64,000 bases of DNA from Paraburkholderia agricolaris (GTDB taxonomy: Bacteria; Pseudomonadota; Gammaproteobacteria; Burkholderiales; Burkholderiaceae): contig NZ_QPER01000002.1 in the NCBI RefSeq assembly GCF_009455635.1, positions 1,364,001-1,428,000 on the forward strand, given 5' to 3'. The notes beneath the pieces are model-generated. The model was given only the letters and a program-made list of their open reading frames with translations, was not told the origin of the DNA and did no database searches. The position numbers were made by a program, and so were the translations under genes. Shown piece after piece: positions 42,662 to 51,553 of this stretch. How positions within the stretch are numbered: the stretch's first letter is position 1; the number at the start of each line of letters is the position of its first letter.

Positions 42662-43953
42662 CAGAGCAGATCCTTCATTCGATACCAGGCCATCGCGAGC
42701 ACGAGGGCAGGGGTGCGCAGTGTAGCGCCGCCAGGGAAGTCGCGGTGACGAATCTTGCCGAACAGATCGAAGCGCGATGCCTGGCCGTCGATCGCTTCGG
42801 CGATCAGCTTGCCCGCGAGGCCGGTGGTGTTCACGCCGTGACCGGAGAAGCCTTGAGCGAAATATACCGTAGGCGACAGGCGCCCGAAATGCGGCGCACG
42901 ATTCATCGTAATGTCGACGAAACCGCCCCATGCATAGTCGATTTTGACATCGTCGAGTTGCGGGAAGGTCTTCAGCATATCGCGGCGCATCGCCTCACCG
43001 AGGTTGCGAGGCGCGAACGTCGAGTAGCTGACTTTACCGCCCCACAGCAAGCGGTTATCGGGCGCCGGGCGGAAATAGTCCAGTACGAAGCGGCTGTCGC
43101 ACACGGCTGCTTTCGCCGGCATCAGCGCTTCGGCGCGATCGGGGTCGAGCGGTTCGGTGGCGATCACGTAGGTGCCGACCGGCATGATCTTGCTGGCGAC
43201 ATCCGGTGCGAGTTGGCCGAGATAGGTATTGCAGGCAAGCACGACGAATTGCGCATTGACCTGGCCGCGCGCGGTTTCGGCCACATGCCGGCCGTTTTCC
43301 TCGCGCAACGCGGTGACGCAACTGTCTTCGAAAATCCGTACGCCGGCGGCGCGTGCCGCACGCGCCAGGCCGAGTGTGTAGTTCAGCGGGTGCAGATGGC
43401 CGCTGTCCGCGTCGAACAGGCCGCCGAGATAGCGTTGCGATTGAACATACTCGCCGACGCCATCGGCGTCGACATAGCTGAAGCGCTCGTAACCGAAACG
43501 GCGTTGCGCTTCGTCGCGCCATTTTTGCAACGCGTTCGTATCGCGCGGCTTGTTCGCCGCCGTCAGATAACCGATGGTCAGATCGCAATCGATCTGATGC
43601 TTCGCGACGCGCTCCTTGACGATATCCAGGGTTTCGAGCCCCATGTCCCAAACACGCTTCACGTCATCCGCGGGCAAGAACTTCGCGAATGTATCGATAT
43701 CGCAGGCAAAGCCGCCGATCAACTGGCCGCCGTTGCGGCCGCTCGCGGCCCAGCCGACTTTCGATGCTTCGAGTACCGCGACCGAGTGGCCGCGTTCGGC
43801 AAGATTCAACGCCGCCGAGATGCCGGTAAGGCCCGCGCCGATCACACAGACATCGACGTTGAGCGTTTCTTCGAGCGCAGGGTGGCGTGTGCTGTCGTTG
43901 GCGGTTGCTGCGTAATACGAGGCGACGTGAGGCTGGTTTGAGAATCGGAGCAT
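42661..43953 (-). CDS. puuB: Gamma-glutamylputrescine oxidase-type FAD oxidoreductase (upstream copy)
   Basis: A 430-residue flavoprotein of the same family as the next gene, with VCVIGAGLTGISAALNLAERG, SGRNGGQLIGG, IGYLTAANKP, GLFDADSGHLHPLNY and the C-terminal FSGHGVNTTGLAGKL. PuuB removes the free amine of gamma-glutamylputrescine. The gene is separated from DUF3138 by a hairpin (43981-44011), and it overlaps the second puuB by one base. Its length equals E. coli PuuB (426). Substrate assignment rests on the surrounding puuA, puuC, puuD and pot genes. Confidence 0.9.
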   Translation of the reverse strand: MLRFSNQPHVASYYAATANDSTRHPALEETLNVDVCVIGAGLTGISAALNLAERGHSVAVLEASKVGWAASGRNGGQLIGGFACDIDTFAKFLPADDVKRVWDMGLETLDIVKERVAKHQIDCDLTIGYLTAANKPRDTNALQKWRDEAQRRFGYERFSYVDADGVGEYVQSQRYLGGLFDADSGHLHPLNYTLGLARAARAAGVRIFEDSCVTALREENGRHVAETARGQVNAQFVVLACNTYLGQLAPDVASKIMPVGTYVIATEPLDPDRAEALMPAKAAVCDSRFVLDYFRPAPDNRLLWGGKVSYSTFAPRNLGEAMRRDMLKTFPQLDDVKIDYAWGGFVDITMNRAPHFGRLSPTVYFAQGFSGHGVNTTGLAGKLIAEAIDGQASRFDLFGKIRHRDFPGGATLRTPALVLAMAWYRMKDLL

Positions 43954-43980
43954 AGGCAGAGCATGCAGAAGAGGCCTTGG

Positions 43981-44011
43981 CGCGTGGCCCGCAATAGAGC
44001 CGGGCCACGCG
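43981..44011 (-). promoter_or_regulatory. Intercistronic hairpin between the DUF3138 and puuB genes
   Basis: Perfect 11-base arms CGCGTGGCCCG (43981-43991) and CGGGCCACGCG (44001-44011) with a nine-base loop. There is no T-run after it, so a transcript-processing or mRNA-stabilising role is more likely than full termination. Confidence 0.6.
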
Positions 44012-44026
44012 ATGAGGCGAGTCGTG

Positions 44027-45610
44027 TTAGAACGCGTAGATGAACTGCGTCGCGAGCAGGTCGTTGGACTTGCCGTACGAACCGTCGTTCTTCAGGAACA
44101 CCTGTTTGTTGGCCCAGTCGTGACGGTATTCCACCTTGACCGTGATCTGCTGGGTCGGGTAGAACAACAGATCGAGCGCAACGTCCTGACGGGTGGCGCC
44201 CTTGCATTCGAAGCCAAGACCGCCGCTCGCCTTCGAATTGGCGAGGCAGTCCGCACCAATACCGAAGCCGTTGGACGTGTCCATGCCATTCGAATTCAAG
44301 GCAATACCGCCACCGCCGCCGCCGTTCTTGCTGTCGACCAGCAGGTCATAACGAGCGGTCACGCCCATACGGCCCACCACCGGCATGCTGAACTTGCGGT
44401 GCGCGAGGAGCGACAGGCCGTACCACTGTGCCTGGCCACCGTTGAACGCGGCGTTCTGCTGCTGACCGTAGTCGACTTCGGCGTTGTATTGAACGTCCGC
44501 CAGCGTGTAGGCCAGGTCTGCTTCGCCGAAGAAGAACGTGCCGAACGCGCTCGGTGCCTGGCCACCCACGCCATACACCGGAATCGTATTGCCATTCACG
44601 TTCTGCGTGGCGGCCGAAAGCGTCTGACGGCCGATATTGAACGAACCGCCAATATCCAGCGCACTGGACCACGTGTAATCGACGCGCGCAGTGAAGGTCG
44701 GAATCTTGTTGCTGCTGGTGATCGGGTCGCCCAGCGCGTTCGTGCCGGTCTGTACCACGGAGCCATAGGTGCGGTACTGCTCGTTGCCCAGCATGAACTT
44801 CCATGCCCAGTTGCTGCTGTCGCCCGTGTAGTTCACGCCGACACCGATATAGCTGCCCGGATCGGAGAAGTCATACAGCAGGTTGTGCGTGAGCGTCAGC
44901 ATCTGGTTCGACTGCTGCACTTCGTAGCCACCGAAGCTCGGCATCAAACCGGCCACGAAGGTCGTGGTGGCCGTCATAGGCACGGTCACGACAGCCGTAT
45001 TCAGAATGTTGTTGCCGATATTGCCATGCTCGTTCTGCAGCAGCGTAATACCGTTGCCGCGGTTCGGCATCAGGGTGATCTCGGCCGACGGCGCCATCGG
45101 GCCGACACCGAAGGTCTTCTTGATATCGAGGTACAGATCGCCGAACGTGCTGTTGAAGTAGTTGTAGCTGCTTTCGTGGTTCGCGAACAGGAACGATGAA
45201 CTGCTTGCCGCGCGGTTATACATGAACGTCGGATCGATATAGCCCGTCACCGACAGGCCCGCGATCGGACCGGTATTCTGCGCGTCCACCAGCGAATCGA
45301 CCTTCAGCTGCTGATTGGCGATCTGCTGCTTCATCGAATCGACCTGATCGTTGGTCAGCGTCGCTTGCGCCTTGCCGTAATCCGGCGAGGAGATGTCGAC
45401 CGGCGCGGCGGCCACCGCAGGAGCCGGGGCCGCGGTCGCCGTTGCCGCCGCCTTGGGTTTGGCGGCAACTTCGGAGCGTAACTGTTTCACCTCCTTTTGC
45501 AGCGCGTTCAGCTGGGCCTGGAGTGCCTTGATCTGGTCGCTGGTGGCGTCTGCCATGGCCATGCCAGGCAAACTCCCCGCCACCAACAGACAGATGAGCT
45601 TCTTTCTCAT
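44027..45610 (-). CDS. DUF3138 family outer-membrane protein
   Basis: A 527-residue outer-membrane beta-barrel protein. A 21-residue signal peptide (to AMA) is followed by a coiled coil (SDQIKALQAQLNALQKEV, residues 24-45 and on), a Pro/Ala-rich linker (about 50-75), and a barrel of beta strands such as GLSVTGYIDPTFMYN and YNYFNSTFGDLYLDIKKTF, ending in FIYAF. DUF3138 resembles large porins with an N-terminal trimerising coil. It lies between potI (38 bases upstream) and puuB, on the same strand, in the middle of a polyamine import and degradation block. An outer-membrane channel for putrescine or spermidine is a reasonable inference; no ligand is shown. Confidence 0.85.
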   Translation of the reverse strand: MRKKLICLLVAGSLPGMAMADATSDQIKALQAQLNALQKEVKQLRSEVAAKPKAAATATAAPAPAVAAAPVDISSPDYGKAQATLTNDQVDSMKQQIANQQLKVDSLVDAQNTGPIAGLSVTGYIDPTFMYNRAASSSSFLFANHESSYNYFNSTFGDLYLDIKKTFGVGPMAPSAEITLMPNRGNGITLLQNEHGNIGNNILNTAVVTVPMTATTTFVAGLMPSFGGYEVQQSNQMLTLTHNLLYDFSDPGSYIGVGVNYTGDSSNWAWKFMLGNEQYRTYGSVVQTGTNALGDPITSSNKIPTFTARVDYTWSSALDIGGSFNIGRQTLSAATQNVNGNTIPVYGVGGQAPSAFGTFFFGEADLAYTLADVQYNAEVDYGQQQNAAFNGGQAQWYGLSLLAHRKFSMPVVGRMGVTARYDLLVDSKNGGGGGGIALNSNGMDTSNGFGIGADCLANSKASGGLGFECKGATRQDVALDLLFYPTQQITVKVEYRHDWANKQVFLKNDGSYGKSNDLLATQFIYAF

Positions 45611-45648
45611 GCAAATTCTCCTTATTGGTCGTATTGCAAAAGGACTTC

Positions 45649-46560
45649 TTATGCGCGTGCCGTATCGAGTGATTTCCGTACGGTGGCTTGTTGTGGTGCT
45701 GTCGGCAACGGGTCGGCGGCTTCGGCAAGTGCAAAAGCCATCTGCATGTCGCGGTTGCGTTTGCGTTCACGCACCTGCATCCAGCGATTAACGGCGATCA
45801 CACCGATCGTCACCGTGGTGATGAAGATCGTGGCGAGCGCATTCATTTCCGGATTCAAACCGAGGCGCACACGCGAGAACACGACGAGCGGCAGCGTGGT
45901 CGAACCGGGACCGGACAGGAACGCGGAGAGCACGAGGTCGTCGAAGGACAGCGTGAACGACAGCAGCCAGCCGGACATCAGTGCCTGCGAGATCAGCGGC
46001 AGCGTGATCAGGAAGAACACCTTGAAAGGCGTGGCGCCGAGATCGAGTGCGGCTTCTTCGAGCGACTTGTTGAGCTCCTTCACCCGCGATTGCACGATGA
46101 TCGCCACGTACGACACGCACAGCATCACGTGGCCGATCCAGATCGTGAAGAGGCCGCGGCCCTTCGGCCAGCCGAGCATCTGTTCGAGCGCGACGAACAG
46201 CAACAGCAGCGAGATACCCTGAATCACTTCAGGAATCACGAGCGGCGCGTTAATCATGCCGGCGAACAGCGTGAAGCCGCGAAAGCGTCCGAAGCGGGCC
46301 AGCACGAAACCCGCCCACGTGCCGATCACCACCGAGGCGAACGCGGTCAGCAGACCGATCTTCAGCGACAGCCATGCGGCATTGAGCAGTTCGTCGTCCT
46401 GCAGCAGCGCGCCATACCATTTCAGCGAGAAGCCGGACCAGACCGTGACGAGCTTCGATTCGTTAAACGAATACACCACCAGGCTGATGATCGGGATATA
46501 CAGAAACAGAAACCCGAACGTCAGCACGCTATTGGAAAGCGTTCTATTTGGCTTGATCAT
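45649..46560 (-). CDS. potI: Putrescine/spermidine ABC transporter permease PotI
   Basis: A 303-residue inner-membrane permease with six helices and the cytoplasmic EAA-loop (EEAALDLGATPFKVFFLITL). Homology to PotI/PotC is clear in FLYIPIISLVVYSFNESKL and SFDDLVLSAFLSGPGSTTLP. It forms the membrane channel with PotH. The start overlaps the potH stop (ATGA). Its C-terminal tail is longer than that of E. coli PotI. It closes the potF-G-H-I set. Confidence 0.92.
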   Translation of the reverse strand: MIKPNRTLSNSVLTFGFLFLYIPIISLVVYSFNESKLVTVWSGFSLKWYGALLQDDELLNAAWLSLKIGLLTAFASVVIGTWAGFVLARFGRFRGFTLFAGMINAPLVIPEVIQGISLLLLFVALEQMLGWPKGRGLFTIWIGHVMLCVSYVAIIVQSRVKELNKSLEEAALDLGATPFKVFFLITLPLISQALMSGWLLSFTLSFDDLVLSAFLSGPGSTTLPLVVFSRVRLGLNPEMNALATIFITTVTIGVIAVNRWMQVRERKRNRDMQMAFALAEAADPLPTAPQQATVRKSLDTARA

Positions 46561-47528
46561 TTCGCGCCCTCCAGTTCCTTGACCTGGTAGTACTGGAACA
46601 CGGCCATCGGCACGAGCAGCAGTAGAACCATGGCGACGGTGACGGCGGATGCCATCGGCCAGTCCATATCGTTGAAGAATTCATCCCACATCACACGGCC
46701 GATCATCAACGTGTCGGCGCCGCCGAGCAGTTCAGGAATCACGTACTCGCCGACCGCCGGAATGAACACCAGCAGACTGCCGGCGATGATGCCGTTCTTC
46801 GACAGCGGCAAGGTGATGCGCGTGAACGCGGTCCACGGTTTGCACCCGAGGTCGTAGGCGGCTTCGAGCAGCGTCAGATCCATCTTCACCAGATGCGCAT
46901 ACAGCGGCATCACCATGAACGGCAGGTACGAATAGACCATGCCGATATACACGCCAATATCCGTGTGGTAGAGGCGCAACGGCGAATGAATCATGCCGAC
47001 GGCCATCAGCGTGTGATTGAGCAGGCCGTCGTCCTTCAGGATGCCGATCCATGCGTAGACGCGGATCAGGAACGACGTCCAGAACGGCAGCATCACGCCC
47101 ATCATCAGCAGGTTGCGCTTGGTGGGCTCCGAGCGGGCGATGTAGTACGCAATCGGATAGCCGATCAGCAGGCAGAAGAAGGTCGAGATCGCCGCCATCT
47201 TCAGCGAACTGATATACGTCGCGACGTACAGATCGTCTTGCAGCAGGAACGCGTAGTGGCCGAGCTGCATGGCGAAATGCACCATGCCGTCCTTGACCGT
47301 CACGAGATCCGTGTACGGCGGAATGCCCAGGCGCAGATCGGCGAAGCTGATCTTCAGCACCAGCACGAACGGCAACGCGAAGAACACCGTGAGCCACAGG
47401 AACGGCACGCCGATTACGGTCGTGCGGCCCGACGGCACCAGGGGCGCGAAGCGTTTCTTCAGCCAGCCGGCGAGACGGCCGCTGGACGGCGCGCCGAGCG
47501 CCGCGGGGGAGGTAGTGGGATTGCTCAT
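46557..47528 (-). CDS. potH: Putrescine ABC transporter permease PotH
   Basis: A 323-residue permease of the PotH/PotB group with six helices, including WLTVFFALPFVLVLKISFAD, YIGMVYSYLPFMVMPLYAHL and the EAA loop LLEAAYDLGCKPWTAFTRIT. The N-terminus is an extended cytoplasmic segment rich in Pro, Ala and Arg. It starts in an ATGA overlap with the potG stop. It works with PotI and is energised by PotG. Confidence 0.92.
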   Translation of the reverse strand: MSNPTTSPAALGAPSSGRLAGWLKKRFAPLVPSGRTTVIGVPFLWLTVFFALPFVLVLKISFADLRLGIPPYTDLVTVKDGMVHFAMQLGHYAFLLQDDLYVATYISSLKMAAISTFFCLLIGYPIAYYIARSEPTKRNLLMMGVMLPFWTSFLIRVYAWIGILKDDGLLNHTLMAVGMIHSPLRLYHTDIGVYIGMVYSYLPFMVMPLYAHLVKMDLTLLEAAYDLGCKPWTAFTRITLPLSKNGIIAGSLLVFIPAVGEYVIPELLGGADTLMIGRVMWDEFFNDMDWPMASAVTVAMVLLLLVPMAVFQYYQVKELEGAK

Positions 47529-48688
47529 TGCGTCAGCACCACGCCGCTAGCCGGCGACCAGTAGACGAACACGTCGTCGTTATAGGAAGGGGCACCTTCG
47601 CTCATCAGGTGCGAGCTGGAGAGATTCGACACGACCGTCTTGCCGCTCGGAAGGCGCACGTGGTACAGCGAATAGCTGCCCATGTAGGCCACGTCCGAGA
47701 CCACGCCACGCGTCCAGTTGTGCGGCGTAGCCGGTTTTTCGTGCGATACCTTCACGCGTTCCGGGCGCACCGAGATGCCCACCGGCATGCCGAGCGGCCC
47801 GGTAATGCCGTGGCTCACGTAAATGCGCGTTTCGAGGTCTTCGCTTTCGACGAAGATGTGGTCCGGCTCATCCGCGACCACCGTGCCTTCGAACAGGTTG
47901 GTCGAGCCGATGAACTCGGCCGAGAAGCGGCTGTTCGGAAACTCGTACACCTGGCTGGGCGAGCCGATCTGCACGATGCGGCCTTCGCTCATCACAGCGA
48001 GACGCCCGGCCATCGTCATGGCTTCTTCCTGATCGTGCGTGACCATCACGCAGGTCACGTCGACCTTGTCGATGATATTCACCAGTTCGAGCTGGGTCTT
48101 CTGGCGGATCTGTTTATCGAGCGCCGACATCGGCTCGTCGAGCAGCAGCAGCTTGGGGCGCTTGACGAGCGAGCGGGCCAGCGCCACGCGCTGCTGCTGT
48201 CCACCGGACAGCTGATGCGGCTTGCGTTGCGCGTACTTACCCATTTGCACGAGATTGAGCGCGTCGGCAACACGTTCCTTGATTTCGTTCTTCGGCGTGC
48301 CTTCCTGCTTGAGGCCGAAGGCGATATTCGCTTCGACCGTCATGTGCGGGAATAGCGCATACGACTGGAACATCATGTTGACCGGCCGCTTGTACGGCGG
48401 CATCGCGGCGAGATCTTCGCCGTCGACGAAAATGCGCCCGGACGTCACCGTCTCGAGCCCCGCGAGCATGCGCAGGAGTGTGGACTTGCCGCAGCCGGAG
48501 CTGCCGAGCAGGGCGAACAGCTCGTTCTTGGCAATACTCAGGTTGACGTTGTCGACAGCAGTGCTGTCACCGAATTTCTTCACGACATTTTCGATGCGAA
48601 CGAATTCGTCCGATTTCGATTTTGTCGTCGGGGCGGGGCGGGCCGTCTGGGCGGCGCCGGCTACGCTTGTTTGTGTCGTCGAGTTCAT
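47525..48688 (-). CDS. potG: Putrescine/spermidine ABC transporter ATP-binding protein
   Basis: A 387-residue ABC ATPase. Walker A GSSGCGKST, signature LSGGQQQRVALARSLV, Walker B LLLLDEPMSALD and the switch VMVTHDQEEAMTMA. The C-terminal TOBE-type domain (SVRPERVKV) is typical of PotA/PotG. The N-terminal 28 residues are low complexity. Start at ATG 48688. It is separated from potF by a 196-base gap with a strong hairpin (48828-48857). It drives polyamine import through PotHI. Confidence 0.93.
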   Translation of the reverse strand: MNSTTQTSVAGAAQTARPAPTTKSKSDEFVRIENVVKKFGDSTAVDNVNLSIAKNELFALLGSSGCGKSTLLRMLAGLETVTSGRIFVDGEDLAAMPPYKRPVNMMFQSYALFPHMTVEANIAFGLKQEGTPKNEIKERVADALNLVQMGKYAQRKPHQLSGGQQQRVALARSLVKRPKLLLLDEPMSALDKQIRQKTQLELVNIIDKVDVTCVMVTHDQEEAMTMAGRLAVMSEGRIVQIGSPSQVYEFPNSRFSAEFIGSTNLFEGTVVADEPDHIFVESEDLETRIYVSHGITGPLGMPVGISVRPERVKVSHEKPATPHNWTRGVVSDVAYMGSYSLYHVRLPSGKTVVSNLSSSHLMSEGAPSYNDDVFVYWSPASGVVLTQ

Positions 48689-48827
48689 GATGTGACCATT
48701 CCTTGCGGATCGCGAGCGCAAGTGTCTCCATACGAGGCGCGGGAAGCGTCTCGCAAGATGCGCTGCGATCGGAAAACATGGGACTGCGCGTGGACGGCGC
48801 AGGCTGACTGCCGTTACTGCCATTCAT

Positions 48828-48857
48828 GCGCTCAGGGTTCGAGCGATCCCTGAGCGC
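48828..48857 (-). promoter_or_regulatory. Intercistronic hairpin between potF and potG
   Basis: Perfect 10-base arms GCGCTCAGGG (48828-48837) and CCCTGAGCGC (48848-48857), ten-base loop, no T-run. It lies about 28 bases after the potF stop. Such hairpins raise the level of the binding-protein transcript relative to the membrane genes in many ABC operons. Confidence 0.65.
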
Positions 48858-48884
48858 GGGATCAAAGTTTCTGGTCTGGTTTGA

Positions 48885-50006
48885 TTAATGGCCGGTTTTA
48901 AGCTGCGCCCAAAGACGATTTTCAAGCCGCAGAATGTCAGTGGGCACGGGTTTCATGAGCGTCATCTTGCTCAATACTTCGTCGCCCGGATAAACGGTCG
49001 TGTCCTGTGCGACACCCGGCGTGACGAACTGGCGCGCGGCCTTGTTCGCGGTCGGGTAGAACACTTCGTTGGTGATCGCGGCGTTGACCTTCGGATCTTC
49101 GATGTAGTTGATCCACTTCAGCGCGGCTTCAGGATGCGGTGCGTCTTTCGGGATCACCATCACGTCGAACCACAGCAGACCGCCTTCCTTGACGTTCGAG
49201 AATTTCACCTGATATGAACGCTTTGCTTCGGCGGTACGGCGCCCGGCGATGCCGACGTCGCCCGACCAGGCCACCGCGACGCAGATGTCGTTGTTGGCGA
49301 GGTCGTTGATGTAGCCGGACGAGTTGAACTGGGTGATATACGGGCGGACTTTCTTCAGCATTTCGAACGCTGCCTGATAGTCGGCGGGGTTGGTGCTGTT
49401 CGGGTCCTTGTGCATGTACTGCAGTGCGGCAGCGAAGACGTCGACGGGCTGATCGAGGAACGACACACCGCAGCCTTTCAACTTCGACAGATTGGCCGGG
49501 TCGAACACCAGGGCCCAGCTATCCACCGGCGCATTGGCGCCGAGCGCCTTCTGCACGGCTTGCACGTTGTAGCCGATACCGTCCGTGCCGTACGCCCAGG
49601 GCACACCGTACTGGTTGCCCGGATCGGCGTCGGTAATCATCTTCATCAACACGGGGTCGAGATTCGCGAGATTCGGCAGCTTTGATTTATCGAGCTTCTG
49701 ATAGACGCCGGCCTGAATCTGCTTGGCCATGTAGTTCGACGTCGGGACCACGATATCGTAGCCGGAGCTGCCCGCGAGCAGCTTCGCCTGCAACGTATCG
49801 TCGCTATCGTAGTTATCGTATTTGACGTGGATGCCGTCCTGTTTCTCGAAGTTCGGAATCGTGTCCTTCGCGATGTAATCCGACCAGTTGTAGACATTCA
49901 GTTCCGTGTCGGCCGCAAGGGCCGGCGTGACCGACAACGCCGCAAAACCCGTGAAGGCGAGAAACGCGGCCCCCGCGACCGCATGACGAAGATGACAAAC
50001 GCTCAT
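48885..50006 (-). CDS. potF: Periplasmic putrescine-binding protein
   Basis: A 373-residue binding protein of the PotD/PotF family with a signal peptide of about 32 residues (to ALA). The mature part starts DTELNVYNWSDYIAKDTIPN, followed by VVPTSNYMAKQIQAGVYQKL, GVPWAYGTDGIGYN and VAWSGDVGIAG, which contain the aromatic and acidic residues that bind the amine ends. Length agrees with E. coli PotF (370). It delivers putrescine or a related polyamine to PotGHI. First gene of the transport set; spuC lies 73 bases upstream. Confidence 0.93.
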   Translation of the reverse strand: MSVCHLRHAVAGAAFLAFTGFAALSVTPALAADTELNVYNWSDYIAKDTIPNFEKQDGIHVKYDNYDSDDTLQAKLLAGSSGYDIVVPTSNYMAKQIQAGVYQKLDKSKLPNLANLDPVLMKMITDADPGNQYGVPWAYGTDGIGYNVQAVQKALGANAPVDSWALVFDPANLSKLKGCGVSFLDQPVDVFAAALQYMHKDPNSTNPADYQAAFEMLKKVRPYITQFNSSGYINDLANNDICVAVAWSGDVGIAGRRTAEAKRSYQVKFSNVKEGGLLWFDVMVIPKDAPHPEAALKWINYIEDPKVNAAITNEVFYPTANKAARQFVTPGVAQDTTVYPGDEVLSKMTLMKPVPTDILRLENRLWAQLKTGH

Positions 50007-50079
50007 GGTTTTTTCCCTTGATGTGAAGAACCGGCATGAGCGTGTATCGTGGGTGCGCGCATGCCGGAACGAACTGCCG

Positions 50080-51516
50080 TTACGAAATTCCGAGTTGTTG
50101 TGCGGTCGCGTCGATGGCTTTTTTGGCCTTCGAAACGATCTCGTCGATTTCCAGCTTATTGATCACGAGCGGCGGCGACAGCAGCATCCGGTCGCCGGTA
50201 GCGCGCATGATGAGGTTGCCGTTGAAGCAGAAGTCGCGGCAGATCGTGCCGACGTCACCGCCATTGGCGAAACGCTTGCGCGTTTTCGGGTCTGCTGCGA
50301 GTTGCAGGCCGGCCACCAGACCCGCGCCGGAGATTTCGCCGATGATCGGGTGATTGGCGAAGGTGTCGCGCAGCTTCTTCTGGAAGTACGGACCCGTGTC
50401 GGTCTTGACGCGTTCGACGATCTTCTCGTCGCGCAGCAGCTTCAGATTGGCGAGCGCCACGGCGGCGGCCACCGGATGGCCGGAGTAGGTGAGGCCGTGA
50501 TTGAAGTCGCCGTGCTCGATGATCGCCTTGGCCACGCGATCATGCAGGCCGACCGCGCCCATCGGTATATAGCCGCTCGTTAGGCCCTTGGCCAGCGTGA
50601 TCAGATCCGGTTCGAAGCCGAAGTACTGATGCGCGAACCATTCGCCGGTCCGGCCAAAACCGCCGATCACTTCGTCGGCGACCAGCAGGATGTCGTACTT
50701 GCGGCAGATGCGCTGGATCTCCGGCCAGTACGTCGAGGCCGGGAAGATCACGCCGCCGGCTCCCTGGAAAGGCTCACCGATAAACGCGGCCACATTGTCC
50801 GCGCCGATTTCGAGAATCTTCGCTTCGAGTTGTTGCGCACGGGCCAGCGCGAATTCTTCCGGCGTCAGATTGCCTTCGGCTTCGCCGAAGAAATACGGCT
50901 GGTCGATATGAACGATGTTCTCGACTTTCGAGGGCATCTGTTCATGCATGTAACCCATGCCGCCCAGCGTGCCGCCGGCGATCGTCGAACCGTGATAACC
51001 GTTCCTGCGTGAAATGACGACCTTCTTCGACTGCTTGCCTTGCGTTGCCCAGTATTGGTGAACGATGCGCAGCACGGTGTCGTTGCCTTCCGAACCGCTG
51101 TTGCAATAGAAGAAGTGATTGAACGGTTCCGGCGTCAGCTCCGCGAGTAAGGCCGAGAGTTCGATTACCGGCGGGTGCGTCGTCTTGAAGAAGGTGTTGT
51201 AGAAGGGCAGTTCCTGCATTTGCCGGTAGGCGGCGTCGGCCAGTTCCTTACGGCCATAACCGACGTTCACGCACCACAAACCGGCCATGCCGTCGATGAT
51301 CTTGTTGCCTTCCGAATCCCACAGGTACACGCCTTGCGCCTTGACGATCACGCGGCTGCCGGCACGATTGAGCGACCCCATGTCCGAAAACGGATGGATG
51401 TGATGGGCCGCGTCGAGTGCGCGGTATTCAGCGGTGCTGCGTTGTGTGGCTTGCGCGTTCGCGGCGGGGAGTACCGCGGGTTGCACGTAAGCGACTTCTT
51501 CTGTTCTGTAGCTCAT
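50080..51516 (-). CDS. spuC: Putrescine-pyruvate aminotransferase-type class III aminotransferase
   Basis: A 478-residue PLP enzyme of class III. The Schiff-base lysine is in LITLAKGLTSGYIPMGA and the preceding Asp in LLVADEVIGGFGRTG; YHGSTIAGGTLGGMGYMHEQ and NSGSEGNDTVLRIVHQYW are family marks. The group includes putrescine- and polyamine-pyruvate transaminases, which convert putrescine directly to 4-aminobutyraldehyde. It provides an alternative to the glutamylated route encoded by puuA, B, C and D in the same block. Start at ATG 51516. The substrate is inferred from the context. Confidence 0.88.
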   Translation of the reverse strand: MSYRTEEVAYVQPAVLPAANAQATQRSTAEYRALDAAHHIHPFSDMGSLNRAGSRVIVKAQGVYLWDSEGNKIIDGMAGLWCVNVGYGRKELADAAYRQMQELPFYNTFFKTTHPPVIELSALLAELTPEPFNHFFYCNSGSEGNDTVLRIVHQYWATQGKQSKKVVISRRNGYHGSTIAGGTLGGMGYMHEQMPSKVENIVHIDQPYFFGEAEGNLTPEEFALARAQQLEAKILEIGADNVAAFIGEPFQGAGGVIFPASTYWPEIQRICRKYDILLVADEVIGGFGRTGEWFAHQYFGFEPDLITLAKGLTSGYIPMGAVGLHDRVAKAIIEHGDFNHGLTYSGHPVAAAVALANLKLLRDEKIVERVKTDTGPYFQKKLRDTFANHPIIGEISGAGLVAGLQLAADPKTRKRFANGGDVGTICRDFCFNGNLIMRATGDRMLLSPPLVINKLEIDEIVSKAKKAIDATAQQLGIS

Positions 51517-51553
51517 ACTGCCTCCAGGTTTTTTTGCGTTTGCGGTTGACGTC

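Noticed and set aside
42745..45199. Two plus-strand open frames of about 395 codons over puuB and the DUF3138 gene
   Set aside because: Both are antisense mirrors of well-supported genes.
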